Below, piece after piece: positions 57,803 through 64,000 of a stretch of 64,000 bases of DNA (the stretch's first letter is position 1; each line of letters starts with the position of its first letter). The DNA comes from Desulfatibacillum aliphaticivorans DSM 15576. GTDB lineage: Bacteria > Desulfobacterota > Desulfobacteria > Desulfobacterales > Desulfatibacillaceae. Both the position numbers and the translations under genes were made by a program. The stretch is from positions 1-64,000 of the forward strand of contig NZ_AUCT01000029.1 in assembly GCF_000429905.1 (NCBI RefSeq), in the 5' to 3' direction. The notes below the pieces were generated by a model. The model was not told where the DNA came from. It worked only from the letters and a program-made list of their open reading frames with translations, and ran no database searches.

Positions 57803-59230
57803 ATGACTGCATACCCGGATCAAGCTCTTAAGCAAGCCCAGGACGGCCTGAAAAAAATCATGGTCCAGTGGGCTGCAACCAAAACCTGCGACCAGGATAA
57901 AGCCCGCACACTCAGGGAGCAGGCGGCGGCGGCCAATTATCTCAGGTATCGGCGCAGCATCCCCTGTTTCGCCAAGGTCTGCAGCATGGCCGGCATGAAT
58001 GGCGACAGCCCCGGCCTGGACCAAATCATCGAACATTGCATGATACCCGACGACATCTTCAAATCCTATCCCCAGGGCCTCTTGGACGACAGGGATTTCC
58101 AGGGCATGAACCGCTGGCTGGCCAAGGTGGGCGACATAGGCCCCTCCCAGGCTGCGGGCAAAGCCCGGAACATGGACCAGTGGCTGGATCTTCTGAAAAA
58201 AGAAGGAATCCACCTGGTTTTTTCCTCGGGCACGTCCGGGAATATGTCTTTCGTTCCCAGGGACGAAAACACCTGGCGGCATTTTTTAAAAAATTCGCTG
58301 CTATATACGCCCATGACGGCCGCGGACCAGGGGGTGATCCCCTCCTGGAAAAAGCTGGCTTTGAAACTGCTCTGCCAAAATATGGAGCCTGACGCCCTGC
58401 TGAGCCTGACCGATCGCTACGGCCGTCTGATTTTTAGGGATTTCGACGGATACTTCTGCAATTTTTCAGGCGGCGCCCAGGGCATTCAGCTTGTGGGCCA
58501 GGAACTGGCCAAGTATTGCCGCAACGCTTTTTTTCTATATGACGCGCCTTTATCGCCCATGGCTGTGCGAGGCATCATCCGGGGGGCGACGGCTCCGGAG
58601 GAGCAGGCGGTCATCGACGCCTTTTTAAAAACCACGGTTCACGACAAAAAAGCCAATTATCATCGCATGCTAAGCGCCTTGGAAAAATCCTCCAAACGGG
58701 GGCGGAAGGCCATTATTTTTGGAACTCCATATTTATTGCTGGAAATTTGCCAGGAGGTCAAGGCCCGTAAGCTGAATTTGCGCTTAAAAAAGGGCAGCGC
58801 CGTGTTTTTCGGGGGAGGCTGGAAATCCTTTGACGGCAACCGCATTCCCGAAGAGGAGCTTCTGGAACTCATCGGCGAAAGCCTGGGCATAGAGCGCAAT
58901 TTCATCGCGGAAGGCTACTCCATGACGGAAATCCAGGGGCTTATGCTGCGCTGCCCGGAGGGGCGCTATCACATCCCGCCTCATTTTGAAACCGTCATCC
59001 TGGATCCTGGGCTTAGGCCTTTGGGCGGAGACGACGTGACAGGGACTTTGGGAATTATCGATCCCTTCGCCGAAAGCTATCCCGGTTTTCTGATTACCGG
59101 GGACCATGTACGGCGCGTAAATGAGCCGTGCCCCTGCGGCCGGGGCGGGCCAGCCATCATTTCCATTGCAAGAAGTCCGGGAAGGGAGGTCAAAGGATGC
59201 GGGGGCATTATGGCCAAAATCAACGCCTGA
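57803..59230 (+). CDS. LuxE-like acyl-protein synthetase / acyl-activating enzyme
   Basis: The start at 57803 has AGGAGAA 7 nt upstream. The 475 residues resemble LuxE-type acyl-activating proteins: SSGTSGNMSFVPRDE (adenylate loop), IFGTPYLLLEI, VFFGGGWKSFDG, EGYSMTEIQGL, and a late LITGDHVRRV followed by a CPCGRGG cysteine motif. LuxE activates a fatty acid as acyl-AMP and transfers it to LuxC for reduction to aldehyde. It is 21 bp before a LuxC-like gene. It is longer than Vibrio LuxE (about 370), so relation to other adenylate-forming enzymes such as PaaK is also possible. Confidence 0.78.
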   Translation: MTAYPDQALKQAQDGLKKIMVQWAATKTCDQDKARTLREQAAAANYLRYRRSIPCFAKVCSMAGMNGDSPGLDQIIEHCMIPDDIFKSYPQGLLDDRDFQGMNRWLAKVGDIGPSQAAGKARNMDQWLDLLKKEGIHLVFSSGTSGNMSFVPRDENTWRHFLKNSLLYTPMTAADQGVIPSWKKLALKLLCQNMEPDALLSLTDRYGRLIFRDFDGYFCNFSGGAQGIQLVGQELAKYCRNAFFLYDAPLSPMAVRGIIRGATAPEEQAVIDAFLKTTVHDKKANYHRMLSALEKSSKRGRKAIIFGTPYLLLEICQEVKARKLNLRLKKGSAVFFGGGWKSFDGNRIPEEELLELIGESLGIERNFIAEGYSMTEIQGLMLRCPEGRYHIPPHFETVILDPGLRPLGGDDVTGTLGIIDPFAESYPGFLITGDHVRRVNEPCPCGRGGPAIISIARSPGREVKGCGGIMAKINA

Positions 59231-59251
59231 TGAACGACCATGGAGGGGATC

Positions 59252-60922
59252 ATGAAAGACGACTTAAAGGAAGAAGGCTGGCGCCTTGTCGATTCGAATA
59301 TGCAAGATCTTTGCGCCAAATTTGACCTGTTGCACTCCGGCGAAAACAACGTCATGCGGCTCCCATTCTTAATCAAGGGGAGCCTTCGCACGCCCGCCCG
59401 GGTAGATTTTGACGACATACTCCGGGCCTTTGATGCGGCGGAAAAAGTTGCGCCGGCAGGGGCTTTCATCAGCCATGCGCAATTGGAAAAGGCTCAGGTA
59501 TTGCGGGAGCCCGTCATCAACCGCAAAACCATGCGCCCGACCGGCGCCTATCAATATTCGGTCATGCCAATTTTCTCGCCCCGGGAGGTTTTGGAAAACG
59601 ACTTTTCCGCCCTGTGCGCGTTGTACAACACGCCCTTTCAGGAGATCCTGGAGCTTTTAAAAAGCCTTGGGGCCTTGTTCGCGCAGGAAAAAACCTTTCT
59701 GGACTCCCTCCGGGACCTCACGATCCAAACGGCCCAGTTGCCGAACCAATGGCATAACCTGGGATTCGACGCCCTAAACATACTGATCGATCCTCATTCC
59801 GCGAAAGCCACGGTGGATAAGGACCTTGGCGTATGGGGACTGGCGGGTTCACGCTTTTTGGACGGCTGGGTGGAATTGCCCGGCGCCGCGGTCCTGCCTG
59901 CTCCCGTGCATTTGATTGCAGCCCAGGCCCTGGGGGCAAAGGCCCCTGCCTGGGAAAGCCGCAAGCCGTCCATGCGGGCCATGCCCACCCGGCAACTGCA
60001 CATCACGGCAGGCAACGCGCCCCAGATTCCTTTTATATCGGCTTTGCGGGCCATCCTCACCAAATCGGCGGCGGTGATCAAATCCCCATACGGGGCCACC
60101 CTGCCCGGCGCATTGTTGTCTCTGGGGCTTCCGGCGGCAGCCCCGGACCATCCCATAACAAGGCATTTGTCCATCGTATACTGGCCGGGAGGAGAGACCG
60201 CCGTGGAAGACGCCTTTTTCGCGCCCAACTCATTTGACAGGATTGTGGTGTGGGGAGCGCCTGACGCCGTGGAATCGGTCAAAAAGCGGGCCTTATTCAC
60301 CAAGGTGCTCACCTTCAATCCGCGCTACGGGGTTTCCATGATCGGCCGGGAAGCCTTTGCTGAAAGCCTGGAAGACCTGGCGGCCGCGGCCGTCGCGGAC
60401 TCTCTGGTCGCCAATCAAAAAGCCTGCATCGCCTCCCAGATCCACTACATAGAAGCAGACGAGGACCAAGCCAGATTATACGCCCAAGCCCTGCAAAGGA
60501 CGCTGGCCGCCTTTGACCGGGCGTCCCCCAACTATGTGGACCCGTTTTTCGTCGGAGAGATCAAACGGGTCATGCGCGGCGTGCTCATTGACGGAGATTG
60601 GTTCGTGAACAGCGAGGAGGGCCGTTTTTGTTCCGGGGTCGTCCTGGTGGACAGGGAAATTCCACTCTCCGCCGTCACCATGCAACGCATGATCATTGTC
60701 CGAAGGCTGGATAGGCTGGAAAGCGCCCTGCCCTATTTGCATCCCGGCGTTTCCACGGTCAGCATGGCGCCCCTTTCCGTAAAGGAGCGGCTGCAGGATG
60801 AAATCGCCGCCCGGGGAGTCAGCAACATTGTGGATCTGGGCCATAGCGGGACCATGTTTCCGGGTATGAGCCATGACGGTATGATGGCCTTAAGCGAACT
60901 TGTGGACTGGAAAAACGGCTGA
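59252..60922 (+). CDS. LuxC-like fatty acyl-CoA reductase
   Basis: The start at 59252 (GGAGGGG upstream) gives 556 residues. The C-terminal 380 match LuxC: RQLHITAGNAPQIPFIS, AVIKSPYGATLPGALL, SIVYWPGGETAVEDAFF, DRIVVWGAPDAVE, the catalytic-cysteine region SLVANQKACIASQIHY and a late LSAVTMQRMIIVRRLDRLE. LuxC reduces acyl groups to aldehydes using NADPH, via a Cys thioester. The extra N-terminal part is found in some non-luminous relatives. With the LuxE-like gene it could make long-chain aldehydes for wax esters, plasmalogens or alkane metabolism; luxAB is absent. It is 22 bp before the flavin reductase gene. Confidence 0.87.
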   Translation: MKDDLKEEGWRLVDSNMQDLCAKFDLLHSGENNVMRLPFLIKGSLRTPARVDFDDILRAFDAAEKVAPAGAFISHAQLEKAQVLREPVINRKTMRPTGAYQYSVMPIFSPREVLENDFSALCALYNTPFQEILELLKSLGALFAQEKTFLDSLRDLTIQTAQLPNQWHNLGFDALNILIDPHSAKATVDKDLGVWGLAGSRFLDGWVELPGAAVLPAPVHLIAAQALGAKAPAWESRKPSMRAMPTRQLHITAGNAPQIPFISALRAILTKSAAVIKSPYGATLPGALLSLGLPAAAPDHPITRHLSIVYWPGGETAVEDAFFAPNSFDRIVVWGAPDAVESVKKRALFTKVLTFNPRYGVSMIGREAFAESLEDLAAAAVADSLVANQKACIASQIHYIEADEDQARLYAQALQRTLAAFDRASPNYVDPFFVGEIKRVMRGVLIDGDWFVNSEEGRFCSGVVLVDREIPLSAVTMQRMIIVRRLDRLESALPYLHPGVSTVSMAPLSVKERLQDEIAARGVSNIVDLGHSGTMFPGMSHDGMMALSELVDWKNG

Positions 60923-60944
60923 ACCGCCGGAAAGGGCTCCGACC

Positions 60945-62192
60945 ATGCAATCATCCTCCATCCTGGCTCAACCTTTAAAAATTGGAGAACTGACCGCCGA
61001 CGGCCGGGTGTTCAAGACGGCCACATCCGAAACCCGCGCGACCGAGGACGGATTCGTCTCCGACGAACTGTTGGATTTTTACCGGCCCATAGCCCAGGCC
61101 GGCACGCCCCTCATCATCACCGGCAATCTTTACGTGACCGAGGAAGGCAAGTCCACCTACCGCATGTGCGGCGCCGACCATGTGGACAAGATCAAAGGCC
61201 TGAGCCAATGGGCGGACCTTGTCCACTGCCAGGGCGGCCTGCTGTTCGGGCAAATCAACCATTGCGGCAGGCAGGTTATGGCCAGGGCCATGGGCCTGGA
61301 CTCCGCCGTTTCCGCCTCCGACGTGAAGGAAAAGGTCATGGGCGTCAAGCCCAGGCCTCTTACGCAGCGGGAAATCAAACAGGCGGCGGAAGATTACGTG
61401 CGCTCCGCCGAAATCTGCGAACAAGCCGGGTTTGACGGCGTGCAAATCCATGCCGGCCACGGATACCTTATCAACCAGTTTCTCACGCCCTACACCAATC
61501 GCCGGGACGACCAATACGGCGGGAGTTTTGTCAAACGCCTACGCCTGCTTTTGGAAATTTATTGGGGAATCCGGGAGCGCACCAACCTGACCGTCATCAT
61601 GAAAATCAACGGCGCCGACTATTTGCCGGGCAGGCAGGGCCTGTCTACCGCTCAACTGGTGGAAGTCGCCCGCATTCTGCAAGAGGAAGGGTTGGACGCC
61701 TTAGAGGTCACGGTGGGGCATTATGAGTCGGGATTCCCCATGATCCGGGGGAATTTCGGACCGTTCTTCAAAGGATTGATGGAAGAAGGCATAGGGCCGC
61801 AACTGCCCTGGTTCCGGCGTTTTGGAATAACCTGCTTTCGTCACCCTTTGGCTTATATATTCGACCATATCTGGCCCGCCCAGGAAGGATTCAACCTGCA
61901 TTACGCCCGGGAGTTCAAAAAAAAGCTGAGCATTCCGGTCATCTGCGTGGGAGGCTTTTTAACCCGGGAGCATATGGAAGAGGCCATTGACGGCGGCGCC
62001 TGCGACGCCGTGTCCGTGGGGCGCGCCATGATTGCGGATCCGTGTTTGTTTAGGAATATCCTGAACGGCGAAAACGGCCCCAAATGCTCTTTCTGCAACG
62101 CCTGCATCGCCCGCGCCGGCCGCCTGCCCGTGGACTGCTACGATCCGGAGGTGAATCCGGTGCAGCAGCAGTCCTGCCGAAAAATCCCTTAA
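60945..62192 (+). CDS. Old Yellow Enzyme-type NADH:flavin oxidoreductase
   Basis: The start at 60945 gives 415 residues. The FMN barrel has LKIGELTADGRVFKTAT, GLLFGQINHCGRQV, GFDGVQIHAGHGYLINQFLTP, NRRDDQYGGSF and PVICVGGFL, with DAVSVGRAMIADP near the end. The C-terminal C-x2-C-x2-C-like segment KCSFCNACI resembles the iron-sulfur loop of 2,4-dienoyl-CoA reductase, but the FAD/NAD domains of that enzyme are absent, so electrons must come from a partner, perhaps the adjacent ferredoxins. It may reduce an unsaturated acyl intermediate. Third gene of the operon. Confidence 0.87.
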   Translation: MQSSSILAQPLKIGELTADGRVFKTATSETRATEDGFVSDELLDFYRPIAQAGTPLIITGNLYVTEEGKSTYRMCGADHVDKIKGLSQWADLVHCQGGLLFGQINHCGRQVMARAMGLDSAVSASDVKEKVMGVKPRPLTQREIKQAAEDYVRSAEICEQAGFDGVQIHAGHGYLINQFLTPYTNRRDDQYGGSFVKRLRLLLEIYWGIRERTNLTVIMKINGADYLPGRQGLSTAQLVEVARILQEEGLDALEVTVGHYESGFPMIRGNFGPFFKGLMEEGIGPQLPWFRRFGITCFRHPLAYIFDHIWPAQEGFNLHYAREFKKKLSIPVICVGGFLTREHMEEAIDGGACDAVSVGRAMIADPCLFRNILNGENGPKCSFCNACIARAGRLPVDCYDPEVNPVQQQSCRKIP

Positions 62193-62996
62193 GGAGACTC
62201 ATTTAAAGGGCTGCGGCGCCTTATTGCATTTGCCAGAGGGTCTTTTGACGGATCCATGTGCACGGTTTGGGGATCGCACCTTTTCCTCGCCGCCATGTCC
62301 ATATGCGACCTTGGCAATAAGGAGCAAAAGGTCCGGTATCTTCCCAAAATGGCGACGGGTGAATGGATCGGCGCCCTGGCCCTCACGGAACCCGAGGCCG
62401 GGACCGATGCCACGTCTTTGGCGACTACGGCCGTCAGGGACGGCGATTACTACATCCTGAACGGAAGCAAAACGTTCATTTCCAACGCGCCGATAGCCGA
62501 CGTCTTCGTGACGTACGCCACCATGGACATGTCCAAACGGGCGGGCGGAATTACCGGCTTCATTGTCGACCGGGACACCCCGGGTTTGACTTGCGGGCCG
62601 CCCATGAGAAAGCATTTCGGCAAGTCCACGCCCACCGGAGAAATGTTTTTCAATGACGCAAAAATACCGGCTGAAAACCTTCTGGGCAAGGAAGGAGAAG
62701 GCTTCACCGCCATGATCGCCTCTCTCGGCTGGGAAAGGCTGGCCTTCGCGCCCATTGTCGGCCTCATGGAAGCGGAGTTGGACTTGTGCATCGACTACGC
62801 CAAAACCCGCAAACAGTTCGGAAAGCCGGTGGGAAAATTCCAGTTGGTGCAGGCCATGCTGGCGGAAATGAAAATGGACTTGGAAGCCAGCCGCTATCTC
62901 GCCCTTTCCCTGGCTTGGAAAAAGGACCAGGGCATATACAACCCCATAGATGCAGCAATCGCCAAGACCTTCCCGTGTCCACTAACGGCGCCATGA
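62193..62996 (+). pseudogene. Acyl-CoA dehydrogenase lacking both ends
   Basis: After an AAGGAG ribosome site there is no start codon. The frame opens with FKGLRRLIAFARGSFDGSM and then matches acyl-CoA dehydrogenase from the middle of the N-terminal domain: GNKEQKVRYLPKMATGEWIGALALTEPEAGTD (in parts), YYILNGSKTFISNAPIAD, GFIVDRDTPGL, and the helical domain LCIDYAKTRKQFGKPVGKFQ. It ends abruptly after AAIAKTF, where the normal C-terminal 70-100 residues should follow. About 95 N-terminal residues are also absent. An internal ATG at 62256 could start a fragment but not a full enzyme. Likely non-functional. Confidence 0.85.
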
Positions 62997-63172
62997 TGGC
63001 CCAAGGACACACAGGCGCAGGAGGAGGGATTGCCATCCTTGTGGAGGCCGCCCGCCAGGTAATGGGCAAGGCGGGAGAAAGACAAGTTAAAAACGCGGAC
63101 ATTGTGGTGGAAACCGCTTCCGGCGGAGTAGGCATGGATTTTCACGCAGGCGTTCTTGGAAGGGAGGTTTGA
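62969..63172 (+). pseudogene. C-terminal fragment of a thiolase-like protein
   Basis: In the +1-shifted frame right after the dehydrogenase break, 67 codons give LPVSTNGAMMAQGHTGAGGG, EAARQVMGKAGERQVKNAD and GGVGMDFHAGVLGREV. This is the C-terminal end of lipid-transfer/thiolase enzymes (LPVNxxGG, GHP-type motif, GERQV, GG-G). The upstream 80 percent is missing. The following DUF35 gene is a usual thiolase partner, so a full thiolase gene probably stood here before a deletion. Confidence 0.8.
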
Positions 63173-63174
63173 TC

Positions 63175-63588
63175 ATGGCCGAATACACAAAACCGTTGCC
63201 GCTGCTTACCAGCCTCAGCAAGACATTTTATGAAGGCTGTAAAGAAAATAAACTCTTGTATCAGCATTGCAAAGACTGTGGAGAAGTGATTTTCTATCCC
63301 AAAATCGTTTGTCCCGCTTGCATGGGAACAAACCTGGACTGGAAGGAGTCCGCCGGAAAAGGGAAGATTTTTTCCTTTACCGTCGCCTACGACTTTGCTC
63401 CGCCCGAGTTTGCGTCCAGCACGCCCTATGCCCTGGCTGTCGTCAACCTGGACGAAGGCTTTTCCATGTTAACCAATATCGTGGATTGCGACTTGGAAAA
63501 ACTGCAGTGCGACATGCCGGTGGAAGTCCTCTTTGACCCGGTGACGCCGGAGATCACCCTGCCCAAATTCAGACCTGTTCCGGAATAA
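63175..63588 (+). CDS. DUF35 zinc-ribbon / OB-fold protein
   Basis: The start ATG 63175 has GGGAGG 7 nt upstream; a TTG at 63169 is too close. The 137 residues have the zinc ribbon C-x2-C ... C-x2-C (YQHCKDCGEVI, VCPACMGTN) and an OB fold (GKIFSFTVAYDFAPPEF, YALAVVNLDEGFSMLTNIV, PVEVLFD). DUF35 proteins stabilise or assist thiolases and HMG-CoA/acyl-transferase enzymes by passing acyl-CoA intermediates. Its partner here appears to be the broken thiolase directly upstream, so it may be an orphan. A terminator follows. Confidence 0.9.
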   Translation: MAEYTKPLPLLTSLSKTFYEGCKENKLLYQHCKDCGEVIFYPKIVCPACMGTNLDWKESAGKGKIFSFTVAYDFAPPEFASSTPYALAVVNLDEGFSMLTNIVDCDLEKLQCDMPVEVLFDPVTPEITLPKFRPVPE

Positions 63589-63599
63589 CAATCAGCCCG

Positions 63600-63629
63600 C
63601 CGGCGCGAAAAATGTTTCGCGCCGGTTTT
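63600..63629 (+). terminator. Terminator of the LuxE/LuxC-like operon
   Basis: CCGGCGCGAAA (63600-63610) pairs perfectly with TTTCGCGCCGG (63615-63625) around AATG, followed by TTTT. Confidence 0.85.
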
Positions 63630-63650
63630 CATAAAAGGCAAAAATTGCGT

Positions 63651-64000
63651 TTATTGTTCCCCGGGCTCGTCCAAAACCTGGCGGATGGCGGCGGCCATGG
63701 CTTGGGTGCGCAGGGGTTTGGCAAGGAGTTGGCACGCTCCCAATTCCAGCGCACGGGCCTTGCTCATGGAATGGTCGTTGCCCGTGAACAGGATGCACGG
63801 AAAATCCGGTCTGATTTCTTTGATTTTTTTCAGCAAGACGTCCCCGGTCATTTCCGGCATGGCTACGTCCAGGATGGCCAGGTCGAATCCATCGGGATCG
63901 GCGGTAAATGATTCAAGGGCGGCGGCGCTGCTGGTGTAGGCGTCAATCCGGTATCCCAACCGTCCCAGAGCCCTTTCCAGCAGCATGGTTATGGAGTCTT
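63651..64000 (-). CDS. Receiver-domain protein, N-terminal part outside the window
   Basis: The frame is open to the window edge; an internal ATG at 63986 is not the likely start, because the residues before it (DSITM) continue the receiver fold. The visible 115 residues contain the phosphoacceptor Asp in LAILDVAMPEM, the Thr in ILFTGNDH and the Lys in LAKPLR, so the receiver is complete except for its first strand and acidic pair. It stops shortly after the domain (VLDEPGEQ). It may be a single-domain response regulator or, more likely, the C-terminal receiver of a hybrid histidine kinase. Confidence 0.88.
   Translation of the reverse strand, partial: DSITMLLERALGRLGYRIDAYTSSAAALESFTADPDGFDLAILDVAMPEMTGDVLLKKIKEIRPDFPCILFTGNDHSMSKARALELGACQLLAKPLRTQAMAAAIRQVLDEPGEQ

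Noticed and set aside
1..64000. CRISPR array, rRNA, prophage or complete insertion sequence
   Set aside because: No regularly spaced repeats, no rRNA segments, and no integrase, phage or intact transposase proteins were seen.

Overview
The window looks like chromosomal DNA of an anaerobic, sulfate-reducer-like deltaproteobacterium (Desulfobacteraceae type; Desulfatibacillum would fit, but this is inference from gene content only). Supporting signs are selB, several radical-SAM and multi-[4Fe-4S] proteins, a DUF362-ferredoxin protein, a bis-MGD molybdenum enzyme, fatty-acid activation genes and many chemotaxis/signal-transduction genes. No rRNA, tRNA, CRISPR array, integrase or complete insertion sequence was recognised.

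Layout. 0.4-6.8 kb: a small membrane protein translationally coupled to selB, a DUF2333 protein, then minus-strand META lipoprotein, hemW and a radical-SAM gene. 7-10.8 kb: a LysM-SPOR protein and a three-gene sulfotransferase / DUF2920-like / sulfotransferase operon. 11.7-17.2 kb: a stand-alone periplasmic Cache protein and two paralogous chemoreceptors. 17.3-22.7 kb: U32 peptidase, scramblase-like protein, YedK, a PadR regulator with a clear twin-palindrome operator, a flavoprotein and a QueG-like ferredoxin. 23-28.6 kb: a molybdopterin oxidoreductase behind a Fur box, then a Cpx-like cassette (Spy/CpxP-like lipoprotein, PAS protein, response regulator, kinase). 28.6-39 kb: B12-radical SAM, divergent YchF-like protein, half-size TauE, nitroreductase, SLC13 transporter, a third chemoreceptor with a sigma-28-like promoter, and an acyl-CoA ligase.

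39.1-46.5 kb is the most unusual block: a five-gene minus-strand run encoding a DUF4388 protein, a cyclic-nucleotide-binding + PilZ-like protein, a GrpE-like exchange factor with an acidic N-terminal extension, a lidless Hsp70 and a membrane-anchored J-like/DUF1566 protein. It reads as a dedicated membrane-linked Hsp70 machine joined to second-messenger sensing. A degenerate nucleotide-cyclase-domain protein lies about 4 kb upstream at 50.0-50.6 kb.

46.6-57.6 kb: an acyl-CoA synthetase (ADP-forming) alpha-type protein, a DUF6794/propeller-like protein, the degenerate cyclase, a second Cache protein, then an AbiE toxin-antitoxin locus whose toxin has an in-frame TAG. This locus sits between two 80-bp direct repeats, one of which is the preserved 3' end of a lost paralogue of the neighbouring ferredoxin gene. 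57.7-63.6 kb: a TetR-controlled operon (tandem palindromic operator in the promoter spacer) with LuxE-like and LuxC-like fatty-acid reductase genes but no luciferase, an Old Yellow Enzyme-type reductase, and a decayed stretch where an acyl-CoA dehydrogenase fragment runs straight into the C-terminal end of a thiolase before a DUF35 gene. The window ends inside a receiver-domain gene.
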